This document shows positions 51,361 through 60,040 of a stretch of DNA of 64,000 nt, one piece after another. Under the pieces are notes generated by a model. It did no database searches. It was not told where the DNA came from and saw only the letters and a list, made by a program, of their open reading frames with translations. The stretch is taken from positions 2,101,001 through 2,165,000 of the forward strand of contig NZ_CP092282.1 in assembly GCF_024972775.1 (NCBI RefSeq). The letters are read 5' to 3'. Positions within the stretch are counted from its first letter, which is position 1; each line of letters begins with the position of its first letter. Origin of the DNA: Dehalobacter sp. DCM (lineage in GTDB: Bacteria > Bacillota > Desulfitobacteriia > Desulfitobacteriales > Syntrophobotulaceae). The position numbers and the translations under genes are program-made.

Positions 51361-52749
51361 ATGAATAATCATGTTCAACGAATCGGAGAAGAAAAGGTTT
51401 CAAAGTTACTATTCAAATTTTCAATACCGGCAATCATCAGTATGCTGGTGAGTGCGATGTACAATATAATTGATGCGATATTTATTGGCCACAGTGTAGG
51501 CCCTCTGGGGATTGCTGCGGTTACAGTCGCCTTTCCTATCATGATGATCCAAATGGCTTTTGGCTTACTGGTAGGGGTCGGCACGACGACACTCGTATCG
51601 ATACGGCTTGGAGAACAAAAACACGACGAAGCGCAATCGATCCTCGGTAATGGATTCGCGTTGGTTCTGATAATTGCACTGATTGTGAGTATTGCCGGGC
51701 TTATTTTTATTGAACCGCTGCTTCAGCTCTTCGGCGCCAGTAGCGACGTCATGCCCTATGCCAAGGATTTTACAACAATTATTTTGGCGGGTTCATTTTT
51801 CATGACCACCGGCTTTAGTCTAAACAGCCTTATCAGTGCCGAAGGAAAGCCGACGAAGGCGATGATTTTGTCGGTACTGGGGACGTTGATCAACCTCGGT
51901 CTGGCCCCATTATTCATCTTTGTTTTGGGATGGGGGATACGCGGTGCAGCTTTGGCCACGGTGATTGCACAGTCCATAACAGCAATTCTTATCGTTTCCC
52001 ATTTTCTTAGACCAAACAGTTATCTTAAGATCCTCCTCCGTAATATGAAATTGAAAAAAGAATTAATTATCAATATAATGGCAATAGGGAGCGCTCCTTT
52101 TCTGGTTCAGTTGGCCCAGTGCGTTTTAAGTGCGGTGATGAACCAGAGCCTTCTCGCTTATGGCGGCGATGTAGCCATTTCCGGTTTAGGAATTATCTAT
52201 CGGATCATGACTCTGATATTCCTTCCTGTTTTGGGTATCAGCCAAGGGGCTCAACCGATTATCGGCTACAATTATGGTGCTTTGCAGTACCAACGGGTAA
52301 AAAGAACGCTGGTCCTGGCGATATCCGCTGCGACGATTATTTCTACCGTCGGTTTTATCTTGACCAGGGCCATACCAACCCAGCTGATCATGCTCTTTAA
52401 CGATGACCCGCAGCTTGTTTCCTTCGGTACCAATGCGATGGCCATATTCCTGTTCTGTCTGCCCATCCTGGGGGTTCAAGTAATCGGCTCCAACTACTTC
52501 CAGGCTATCGGGAAGCCGAAACATGCCATGGTCTTAAGCCTTTCCAGACAGGTATTGATTTTAATTCCCTTACTTTTAATTCTGCCCAAATATCTACAGC
52601 TCCAGGGTGTTTTGATTGCCGCACCGATCTCGGACTTTTTGTCCACAGTCATTACGGTTATTGCCCTGGTTTACGAAGTGCGCCGGCTGAATCAAAAGGA
52701 GAATGACCTTGTCCGGATCAATACGGAAGAAGGAAATGTACTTTCTTGA
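51361..52749 (+). CDS. MATE-family multidrug efflux transporter
   Basis: 462 residues with 12 membrane segments in two homologous halves. Motifs such as 'IPAIISMLVSAMYNIIDAIFIGHSVGPLGIAAV' (quoted in part as SAMYNIIDAIFIGH) and 'GISQGAQPIIGYNYGA' are typical of the DinF/NorM-like group. It exports cationic compounds with Na+ or H+ gradient. The gene has a weak RBS (TAGGAG) and stands alone. Confidence 0.9.
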   Translation: MNNHVQRIGEEKVSKLLFKFSIPAIISMLVSAMYNIIDAIFIGHSVGPLGIAAVTVAFPIMMIQMAFGLLVGVGTTTLVSIRLGEQKHDEAQSILGNGFALVLIIALIVSIAGLIFIEPLLQLFGASSDVMPYAKDFTTIILAGSFFMTTGFSLNSLISAEGKPTKAMILSVLGTLINLGLAPLFIFVLGWGIRGAALATVIAQSITAILIVSHFLRPNSYLKILLRNMKLKKELIINIMAIGSAPFLVQLAQCVLSAVMNQSLLAYGGDVAISGLGIIYRIMTLIFLPVLGISQGAQPIIGYNYGALQYQRVKRTLVLAISAATIISTVGFILTRAIPTQLIMLFNDDPQLVSFGTNAMAIFLFCLPILGVQVIGSNYFQAIGKPKHAMVLSLSRQVLILIPLLLILPKYLQLQGVLIAAPISDFLSTVITVIALVYEVRRLNQKENDLVRINTEEGNVLS

Positions 52750-52850
52750 GCTAGAGAATATAATAAATAGATCGGTGCGCATTATAAGTAAATCGATAAG
52801 AAAAATAATAAAAAATATAAAAAATTTTACTAAATGGGAAGGACATAACA

Positions 52851-53894
52851 ATGAAAATTCTACGCATCATGTTGATTTTTGTTCCAATCAGTATTCTAGG
52901 CGAATTCCTGCACTGGGCGCCAACGCTGATGTTTGCTCTGTCTGCCTTGGCCATTGTCCCATTGGCAGGCTTGATGGGAGAGGCCACAGAAGAAATATCG
53001 TTCTATAGCGGACCGAAGGTAGGGGGGTTCTTAAATGCCACATTCGGTAACGCCACTGAACTAATCATAGCCTTTTTTGCGCTTAGAGCAGGACTGTTTG
53101 AAGTGGTGAAAGCCTCCATCGCCGGATCAGTCATTGGTAATATTCTGCTTGTTTTAGGGCTGAGTATGGTTTTTGGCGGTATAAAATACAAGACACAGCA
53201 ATTTAATCGCAGCGTCGTCGATAATAGTGCCAGTATGCTTCTTTTCGCGGTTATCGGTTTGACGATACCCGCCATTTTTACCCATACCCTGGATCCGGCA
53301 CTGCTAAACACAAAATACGAAGGACTGAGTGTCATTGTCGCCGTGATTATGTTCATTATTTATATTTTGAGTTTGTTCTTCTCATTTTTTACCCACCGAG
53401 ATATTTATTCCATTGATCATTCTCAGGAGAGCGAACCAAAATGGTCCATGAAAAAAGCGATTGGGGTACTCATCGGCGCCACCGTGTTCATCGCCTTTGA
53501 GAGTGAGTTCTTGGTCAGTGCAGTAGAGCCTATGACAACGACACTGGGCCTCAGTGAGTTCTTTGTCGGGATCATTCTTATTCCAATCATTGGAAACGCG
53601 GCCGAGCACAGCACAGCCATTGTTATGGCAGTGAAGAATAAGATGGATGTTGCTGTGGAAATAGCGATTGGTTCCAGTCTGCAGATTATTTTGTTCGTCA
53701 CGCCCGTGCTGATCTTTTTAAGTCTGCTCTTTACGCCAATGAGCATTGTGTTCAATGAATTCGAGTTGATCGCGTTGATCTTTTCTGTATTGATCGCTAA
53801 TAGAGTGGCAACAGACGGGGAATCGAACTGGATGGAAGGCGTTCAGCTTGTGGCCGTATACCTTATTATTGCGGTTGCTTTCTTTGTCCTCTAA
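52851..53894 (+). CDS. Calcium/proton exchanger (CaCA family)
   Basis: 347 residues with 10-11 membrane segments and the two alpha-repeat motifs 'GGFLNATFGNATELIIAFFAL' (quoted as GFLNATFGNATELIIAF) and 'GNAAEHSTAIVMAVKNKMD', diagnostic of Cax-type Ca2+/H+ antiporters. The Glu in each repeat binds the cation. RBS is GGAAGGA. It is co-oriented with MATE and glycerate kinase genes, but with 100 bases before it. Confidence 0.92.
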   Translation: MKILRIMLIFVPISILGEFLHWAPTLMFALSALAIVPLAGLMGEATEEISFYSGPKVGGFLNATFGNATELIIAFFALRAGLFEVVKASIAGSVIGNILLVLGLSMVFGGIKYKTQQFNRSVVDNSASMLLFAVIGLTIPAIFTHTLDPALLNTKYEGLSVIVAVIMFIIYILSLFFSFFTHRDIYSIDHSQESEPKWSMKKAIGVLIGATVFIAFESEFLVSAVEPMTTTLGLSEFFVGIILIPIIGNAAEHSTAIVMAVKNKMDVAVEIAIGSSLQIILFVTPVLIFLSLLFTPMSIVFNEFELIALIFSVLIANRVATDGESNWMEGVQLVAVYLIIAVAFFVL

Positions 53895-53943
53895 GTCCGC
53901 TTCATACAGACAACTAGAACGATGTAACGGGGGTATGGCGCGG

Positions 53944-55083
53944 ATGAAAGTGGTTATTGCACCGGACTCATTTAAAGGCAGTCTCAACGCGATAGCAGTT
54001 GCCAGAGCAATGGAGAAGGGAATCCTTCAGGTGGATCCGACGATCCAAACACGGCTTATCCCCATGGCCGACGGCGGTGAGGGCACGGTAGACGCTGTCG
54101 TGACGGCACTGGGAGGCAGTATTGTTCCGGTTCGGGTCAGCGGTCCGTCAGGAATACCGGTGGAATCTTTTTACGGTGTCTTACCGGACAGCAAAACAGC
54201 CGTGATTGAACTGGCTGCGGCGTCGGGCTTGAATTTACTTTCTGTGGCAGAACGAAACCCGCTTTGGACAACGTCCTACGGGTTCGGAGAGCTGATAAAA
54301 AAGGCGTTGGATGATGGCGCCCGGAAGCTGATATTGGGCATCGGCGGCAGTGCCACCAATGACGGCGGTGTCGGTATGGCTCGCGCGTTGGGGGTCAAAT
54401 TCCTGGATAGGAACGCCGGAGAAATCGCTCCCGGCGGCGGAAATCTCAGTGAACTGGACCGCATTGATGCTTCGGGCTTGGATGATAGATTAACACGTAC
54501 CGATATCGTTGTTGCCTGTGATGTGACGAATCCGTTATGCGGACCTCAGGGAGCGTCAGCAGTCTATGGACCGCAAAAAGGCGCCACACCCGAAATGGTC
54601 ACGCGTTTGGATCGAAATTTGTGTCACTATGGTGAATGCTTAGCCAGAAGTACCGGTCATGCGGTAAAAGATATCCCGGGAGCCGGTGCAGCCGGGGGTG
54701 TAGGCGCTGCCTTGATGGCCTTTCTGGGCGCTAAGCTGCTCCCAGGTGCCCAAATCATTATGGATATAGCCGAATTGGACCGCGTGCTGGATGGTGCGAA
54801 TTTCGTTTTGACTGGGGAAGGCAGAACTGACAAACAAACGCAATTTGGCAAAGTGCCGATGGCCATCGCCAGCAAGGCGGTAAACCATCATATTCCGGTT
54901 GTTTGTTTATCGGGGGCAATTACTGAAGATGCCGCATCACTCTATGCCTATGGTTTTTCCGGGATCTTTAGCATTGTTGAAGGACCTATCAGCCTGGATG
55001 AAGCGATGCAGGAAACAGCGCCTTTGCTGGAACGGGCAGCGGAACGAATCCTGCGGTTGTTTCTTGCTGGTATCAAAAGGTGA
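53944..55083 (+). CDS. Glycerate 2-kinase (GlxK family)
   Basis: 379 residues: 'VIAPDSFKGSLNAIAVARAM' at the N-terminus, 'PMADGGEGTVDAV', 'ILGIGGSATNDGGVGMARALG' (quoted as GIGGSATNDGGVGMARALG) and 'LTGEGRTDKQTQFGKVP', all characteristic of the class II/GlxK glycerate kinases. ATG 53944 behind GGGGG is chosen. It is linked to the hydroxyacid dehydrogenase 21 bases downstream, a known pairing in glycerate metabolism. Confidence 0.92.
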   Translation: MKVVIAPDSFKGSLNAIAVARAMEKGILQVDPTIQTRLIPMADGGEGTVDAVVTALGGSIVPVRVSGPSGIPVESFYGVLPDSKTAVIELAAASGLNLLSVAERNPLWTTSYGFGELIKKALDDGARKLILGIGGSATNDGGVGMARALGVKFLDRNAGEIAPGGGNLSELDRIDASGLDDRLTRTDIVVACDVTNPLCGPQGASAVYGPQKGATPEMVTRLDRNLCHYGECLARSTGHAVKDIPGAGAAGGVGAALMAFLGAKLLPGAQIIMDIAELDRVLDGANFVLTGEGRTDKQTQFGKVPMAIASKAVNHHIPVVCLSGAITEDAASLYAYGFSGIFSIVEGPISLDEAMQETAPLLERAAERILRLFLAGIKR

Positions 55084-55104
55084 CCACTGCTCATGGAGGA
55101 AGAT

Positions 55105-56079
55105 ATGAAGATTGTCGTTTTAGATGGTTATACACTGAATCCCGGGGATATTTCCTGGAATAAACTTGAAAGCTTAGGGGACCTCACAGTCTATGACCGT
55201 ACGACCTATGACCTGAACAATGATGATGCGGTGATTGCGCGTATTGGCAATGCCGAAGCAGTTTTTACGAATAAAACACCGATAACCCAGAACGTCATTG
55301 AAAAAGCGACTCATTTAAAATTTATCGGTGTCTTAGCCACCGGATATAATATTGTCGATGTGGCGGCAGCCGTTAATAAAGGGATTACAGTCACCAATAT
55401 CCCGGCTTACGGAACAGAATCTGTGGGGCAAATGGCCATTGCTCTTTTACTGGAAATGTGCCATCATGTCGGCGCGCACAGTGAATCCGTCAAAAAGGGG
55501 GAGTGGTCAAGTAATCCGGACTGGACATATTGGCAATTCCCTTTAATCGAGCTGTCTGGAAAAACCATGGGGATCATCGGCTATGGCCGGATCGGTCAGG
55601 CAACAGGACGAATCGCGCAAGCCATGGGGATGAGCATCCTGGCCGTTGATACCTGTCAGGATGCGTCACTGGAAGGTCCAACCATGCGTTATACTGATCT
55701 GGATGACTTGCTTCGCCAATCGGATGTCATTGTCTTGCATTGCCCGCTTTTTGAAAGCACAAAAGCAATAATCAATAAAGAGACAATTGCCAAGATGAAG
55801 CCGGGAGTCATGATTGTCAATAACTCCAGGGGGCCGCTGATTGTTGAAGCAGATCTGGCTGAGGCTTTGAATAGCGGTAAGATTGCCGGGGCGGCCTTGG
55901 ATGTCGTTTCCACCGAACCGATCAGGCCGGACAATGTGTTGCTTAAGGCTAAGAATTGCATTATTACGCCGCATATATCCTGGGCTTCTTTAGAAGCTAG
56001 ACAGAGGCTCATGTCGATTGCCGTTCGCAATTTAGAGACATTCATTGCCGGGGCACCGGAGAATGTGATAACGAAATAA
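55105..56079 (+). CDS. D-2-hydroxyacid dehydrogenase (glycerate/hydroxypyruvate type)
   Basis: 324 residues: NAD-binding 'MGIIGYGRIGQATGRIAQAMG' (quoted as GIIGYGRIGQATGRIAQ), the catalytic Arg in 'NNSRGPLIVEADL', Glu and His in 'STEPIRPDN' and 'TPHISWAS'. Likely hydroxypyruvate/glycerate interconversion as the neighbour is glycerate kinase. ATG 55105 after TGGAGGA. Confidence 0.9.
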   Translation: MKIVVLDGYTLNPGDISWNKLESLGDLTVYDRTTYDLNNDDAVIARIGNAEAVFTNKTPITQNVIEKATHLKFIGVLATGYNIVDVAAAVNKGITVTNIPAYGTESVGQMAIALLLEMCHHVGAHSESVKKGEWSSNPDWTYWQFPLIELSGKTMGIIGYGRIGQATGRIAQAMGMSILAVDTCQDASLEGPTMRYTDLDDLLRQSDVIVLHCPLFESTKAIINKETIAKMKPGVMIVNNSRGPLIVEADLAEALNSGKIAGAALDVVSTEPIRPDNVLLKAKNCIITPHISWASLEARQRLMSIAVRNLETFIAGAPENVITK

Positions 56080-56192
56080 CGAACGCGGTTGAAGGAATAT
56101 TCGCAATATAAAAATTTATTGATTGCCAAAGATTTCTGCTCAGTTGAGGTTGACAAACCATGACGGCATTTAATATAATGTAATCTGTCAAT

Positions 56193-56279
56193 GCGGACGT
56201 GGCGGAACTGGCAGACGCGCTAGTTTCAGGTACTAGTGGGCTCACGCTCGTGGAGGTTCAAGTCCTCTCGTCCGCACCA
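56193..56279 (+). tRNA. tRNA-Leu (CAG)
   Basis: An 87-base cloverleaf: acceptor GCGGACG/CGTCCGC, D-arm, anticodon stem CTAGT/ACTAG with loop TTCAGGT (anticodon CAG), a long class II variable arm (GTGGGCTCACGCTCGTG region), T-loop GGTTCAAGTCC and encoded 3' CCA. The first copy of the 49-bp repeat starts at its last four bases. Confidence 0.95.
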
Positions 56280-56324
56280 TAATTCGTCTGAAAACCCGCT
56301 AACCATGCGGGTTTGCGGTTTTTT
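56276..56324 (+). repeat. 49-bp direct repeat, copy 1 (contains tRNA terminator)
   Basis: Starts ACCATAATTCG and ends GCGGTTTTTT; contains the stem-loop ACCCGC/GCGGGT, the natural terminator of the tRNA. Identical copies lie at 58134, 59992 and 61850, so the three IS copies are separated and flanked by four copies. Confidence 0.85.
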
Positions 56325-58133
56325 AAAACAGGAAATTCCTGTTTTTTTGTTTATCTGGGGAACAAAAATAACAAAAAAAGAGGGGATCACCCCCTCAACG
56401 CCGCCACTAACCGTTTGGTTCCTACCATATTGATGGCTCGTCGTAAATTGTAGGCAAGGAAACTAAGCCCCAGCTCGCCTGTGGTTTTTTCTATGCCCTT
56501 ACATAACAGGTAATGTGCTCCATGGTACCACTTGACCGTACCAAAAGGATGCTCCGACAGACATAACCGTAATTTTTGCATTGGAATGTCATCGCGAATA
56601 TGTAGAATCACTTTCTTTTTCGTATTGCGTTTGAGAAGCTTGAACGCATTGTAAGGGGTCTCCGACACCGGATACACCTGTAAAGGATGATGGGATGAGC
56701 CGTACATCAGAACAGGAATATATTTCGAATCCGGTCCAAATTGAACCACCTTGTAATTCTTTCCCGAGGTGCAGCGGTTGGTGCAAACCCGGCAAGCATG
56801 GCGGTTCTGGTAACGGGCATTGCCGCCTCTGTGAGTTCGTACCCGAGTTAAAACACAGCCCATAGGGCAGGTCACCGTATCGTTTTCATGGCGGATAAAA
56901 CAACTGAGCTGGTCTTGTTCTTGGACTTCAATCTCCATGATGGTGTTTTCGTAACATTGAGGCAGAACGCCGGCTTTAAGACAGCGCTGAATGTCTTCGG
57001 GTTTGGTCGAATTTCGATCGTCTTCAGAGATGGTGGCTTCTTCATGCTCCAAAACCAACAGACGCTCATCCTTATCGGTTTTAAGCCCGACATGGGGAAT
57101 AATCCCGTTCATCACGCATTGCCTGATCTCCTCTTTGTCGTCATACCCTTTATCTGCGGCGGCATGAATGGTTTCTACACCAAAGGTCTCCTTGGTATTC
57201 TGGGCAACTTTCGTCAGGTAGTTGTAATCGTTGCAGGAATTAGTCACTTCATATTCGGCGATCAGATGACTGGTTTGATCGACCGCCGTTTGCACGTTGT
57301 AGCAACAGGCATAACCGTCTTTGGTCCGCATCATTCGGGCTTCGGGATCCGTGGTTAAGAGCTGCGTTTCTTCGGATTCCTTTAATTCCTGTAAATAGGT
57401 TTCATACAGTTCCTGACGCTTTTTTAGTTCGGCCAATTTTTCTTTAATTTCGCCGGAAGCGTATTTTGCGGTTCCCGGATCATCCTGATCAGCTTGATCC
57501 AGAGCGTTAAGATAGTTGGTGATGTTTTCTTCGATACGCAAGAGTTTTTTCTTTAAAATTTCTTCATTATACATTTTCTTGCGACCGTTGACGGCTCTGA
57601 ATTTGGAGCCGTCGATGGCAATAAGTTCCCGTTCATAGAGTTTAAGATCCAAGCATATTTTAACAAACGCTTTAAAGACGTGTTTGAGCGCTTTAGCATT
57701 GTCTTTGCGAAAGTCGGCGATGGTACGGAAATCGGGTGTGAGGCGGTTTAGAAGATAGAAGAGTTCGATATTGCGTCCGCATTCGGTCATCAGTTTCCGG
57801 CTGGAGCGGATACGGTTAAAGTAACCGTAGACGTAGAGTTTAAGGAGGGCTTTGGGATCATAGGGAGGCCTGCCGGTGGCAGCCGGGTGGGCATGGGTAA
57901 TTCCGAGTTCAGAGAGGTTGAGGTGGTCGATAAAGGCATCAATAACACGCACCGGGTTATTTTCATCGATTAGTTCCTCCAGGGTTGAGGGGAAGAGATG
58001 TTGCTGGCTTCGATCTTCGCCGGAGATGTATCCCATAGTGACCTCCAATAAACGGAAATAAGGTGTTTATAGGAGTATTATAGCATAAAATGGAAAATAA
58101 TGGAATACATCTAAGGGGTTTTCGGACAGTCTG
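56325..58133 (-). mobile_element. IS1182-family element, copy 1 of 3 (tandem)
   Basis: The 1858-base period (repeat plus element) recurs three times without any difference that I can see. The transposase gene fills the unit. Right end reads GGGGTTTTCGGACAGTCTG; part of this appears in inverted form as GTCTGAAAACCC within the 49-bp repeat, so the true left end may lie inside the repeat. Long direct repeats and insertion in hairpin targets have been described for IS1182 relatives. Confidence 0.8.
56387..58036 (-). CDS. IS1182-family transposase, copy 1
   Basis: 549 residues from the ATG at 58036 (GGAGG five bases upstream; four extra codons from a TTG are possible). N-terminal DUF772-type region ('DENNPVRVIDAFIDHL', 'GRPPYDPKALLKLYVYGYFN'), the first DDE Asp in 'LIAIDGSKFRAVN', then 'HAAADKGYDDKEEI' and a Cys-rich insertion (CRVCTNRCTSG), and a C-terminal 'GLSFLAYNLRRAINMVG' helix of DDE_Tnp_1 type. 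The stop lies in a hairpin GAGGGG/CCCCTC followed by T on the minus strand, a built-in terminator. The gene is complete and probably active. Confidence 0.9.
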   Translation of the reverse strand: MGYISGEDRSQQHLFPSTLEELIDENNPVRVIDAFIDHLNLSELGITHAHPAATGRPPYDPKALLKLYVYGYFNRIRSSRKLMTECGRNIELFYLLNRLTPDFRTIADFRKDNAKALKHVFKAFVKICLDLKLYERELIAIDGSKFRAVNGRKKMYNEEILKKKLLRIEENITNYLNALDQADQDDPGTAKYASGEIKEKLAELKKRQELYETYLQELKESEETQLLTTDPEARMMRTKDGYACCYNVQTAVDQTSHLIAEYEVTNSCNDYNYLTKVAQNTKETFGVETIHAAADKGYDDKEEIRQCVMNGIIPHVGLKTDKDERLLVLEHEEATISEDDRNSTKPEDIQRCLKAGVLPQCYENTIMEIEVQEQDQLSCFIRHENDTVTCPMGCVLTRVRTHRGGNARYQNRHACRVCTNRCTSGKNYKVVQFGPDSKYIPVLMYGSSHHPLQVYPVSETPYNAFKLLKRNTKKKVILHIRDDIPMQKLRLCLSEHPFGTVKWYHGAHYLLCKGIEKTTGELGLSFLAYNLRRAINMVGTKRLVAALRG

Positions 58134-58182
58134 ACCATAATTCGTCTGAAAACCCGCTAACCATGCGGGTTTGCGGTTTTTT
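58134..58182 (+). repeat. 49-bp direct repeat, copy 2
   Basis: Same sequence as 56276-56324, at the junction of IS copies 1 and 2. Confidence 0.85.
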
Positions 58183-59991
58183 AAAACAGGAAATTCCTGT
58201 TTTTTTGTTTATCTGGGGAACAAAAATAACAAAAAAAGAGGGGATCACCCCCTCAACGCCGCCACTAACCGTTTGGTTCCTACCATATTGATGGCTCGTC
58301 GTAAATTGTAGGCAAGGAAACTAAGCCCCAGCTCGCCTGTGGTTTTTTCTATGCCCTTACATAACAGGTAATGTGCTCCATGGTACCACTTGACCGTACC
58401 AAAAGGATGCTCCGACAGACATAACCGTAATTTTTGCATTGGAATGTCATCGCGAATATGTAGAATCACTTTCTTTTTCGTATTGCGTTTGAGAAGCTTG
58501 AACGCATTGTAAGGGGTCTCCGACACCGGATACACCTGTAAAGGATGATGGGATGAGCCGTACATCAGAACAGGAATATATTTCGAATCCGGTCCAAATT
58601 GAACCACCTTGTAATTCTTTCCCGAGGTGCAGCGGTTGGTGCAAACCCGGCAAGCATGGCGGTTCTGGTAACGGGCATTGCCGCCTCTGTGAGTTCGTAC
58701 CCGAGTTAAAACACAGCCCATAGGGCAGGTCACCGTATCGTTTTCATGGCGGATAAAACAACTGAGCTGGTCTTGTTCTTGGACTTCAATCTCCATGATG
58801 GTGTTTTCGTAACATTGAGGCAGAACGCCGGCTTTAAGACAGCGCTGAATGTCTTCGGGTTTGGTCGAATTTCGATCGTCTTCAGAGATGGTGGCTTCTT
58901 CATGCTCCAAAACCAACAGACGCTCATCCTTATCGGTTTTAAGCCCGACATGGGGAATAATCCCGTTCATCACGCATTGCCTGATCTCCTCTTTGTCGTC
59001 ATACCCTTTATCTGCGGCGGCATGAATGGTTTCTACACCAAAGGTCTCCTTGGTATTCTGGGCAACTTTCGTCAGGTAGTTGTAATCGTTGCAGGAATTA
59101 GTCACTTCATATTCGGCGATCAGATGACTGGTTTGATCGACCGCCGTTTGCACGTTGTAGCAACAGGCATAACCGTCTTTGGTCCGCATCATTCGGGCTT
59201 CGGGATCCGTGGTTAAGAGCTGCGTTTCTTCGGATTCCTTTAATTCCTGTAAATAGGTTTCATACAGTTCCTGACGCTTTTTTAGTTCGGCCAATTTTTC
59301 TTTAATTTCGCCGGAAGCGTATTTTGCGGTTCCCGGATCATCCTGATCAGCTTGATCCAGAGCGTTAAGATAGTTGGTGATGTTTTCTTCGATACGCAAG
59401 AGTTTTTTCTTTAAAATTTCTTCATTATACATTTTCTTGCGACCGTTGACGGCTCTGAATTTGGAGCCGTCGATGGCAATAAGTTCCCGTTCATAGAGTT
59501 TAAGATCCAAGCATATTTTAACAAACGCTTTAAAGACGTGTTTGAGCGCTTTAGCATTGTCTTTGCGAAAGTCGGCGATGGTACGGAAATCGGGTGTGAG
59601 GCGGTTTAGAAGATAGAAGAGTTCGATATTGCGTCCGCATTCGGTCATCAGTTTCCGGCTGGAGCGGATACGGTTAAAGTAACCGTAGACGTAGAGTTTA
59701 AGGAGGGCTTTGGGATCATAGGGAGGCCTGCCGGTGGCAGCCGGGTGGGCATGGGTAATTCCGAGTTCAGAGAGGTTGAGGTGGTCGATAAAGGCATCAA
59801 TAACACGCACCGGGTTATTTTCATCGATTAGTTCCTCCAGGGTTGAGGGGAAGAGATGTTGCTGGCTTCGATCTTCGCCGGAGATGTATCCCATAGTGAC
59901 CTCCAATAAACGGAAATAAGGTGTTTATAGGAGTATTATAGCATAAAATGGAAAATAATGGAATACATCTAAGGGGTTTTCGGACAGTCTG
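58183..59991 (-). mobile_element. IS1182-family element, copy 2 of 3
   Basis: Identical to copy 1 as far as I can see, shifted by 1858 bases. The 5' part of its transposase promoter region lies at 59895-59991, with TATTATAGCATAAAAT repeated before each copy. Confidence 0.8.
58245..59894 (-). CDS. IS1182-family transposase, copy 2
   Basis: The translated protein is identical to that at 56387, with the same start context and terminator. No inactivating change is present. Confidence 0.9.
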   Translation of the reverse strand: MGYISGEDRSQQHLFPSTLEELIDENNPVRVIDAFIDHLNLSELGITHAHPAATGRPPYDPKALLKLYVYGYFNRIRSSRKLMTECGRNIELFYLLNRLTPDFRTIADFRKDNAKALKHVFKAFVKICLDLKLYERELIAIDGSKFRAVNGRKKMYNEEILKKKLLRIEENITNYLNALDQADQDDPGTAKYASGEIKEKLAELKKRQELYETYLQELKESEETQLLTTDPEARMMRTKDGYACCYNVQTAVDQTSHLIAEYEVTNSCNDYNYLTKVAQNTKETFGVETIHAAADKGYDDKEEIRQCVMNGIIPHVGLKTDKDERLLVLEHEEATISEDDRNSTKPEDIQRCLKAGVLPQCYENTIMEIEVQEQDQLSCFIRHENDTVTCPMGCVLTRVRTHRGGNARYQNRHACRVCTNRCTSGKNYKVVQFGPDSKYIPVLMYGSSHHPLQVYPVSETPYNAFKLLKRNTKKKVILHIRDDIPMQKLRLCLSEHPFGTVKWYHGAHYLLCKGIEKTTGELGLSFLAYNLRRAINMVGTKRLVAALRG

Positions 59992-60040
59992 ACCATAATT
60001 CGTCTGAAAACCCGCTAACCATGCGGGTTTGCGGTTTTTT
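59992..60040 (+). repeat. 49-bp direct repeat, copy 3
   Basis: Same sequence as 56276-56324, at the junction of IS copies 2 and 3. Confidence 0.85.

Noticed and set aside
56888-57358. 156-codon plus-strand ORF opposite the transposase gene (also at 58746 and 60604)
   Set aside because: Antisense shadow of the IS1182 transposase; no RBS or family pattern.
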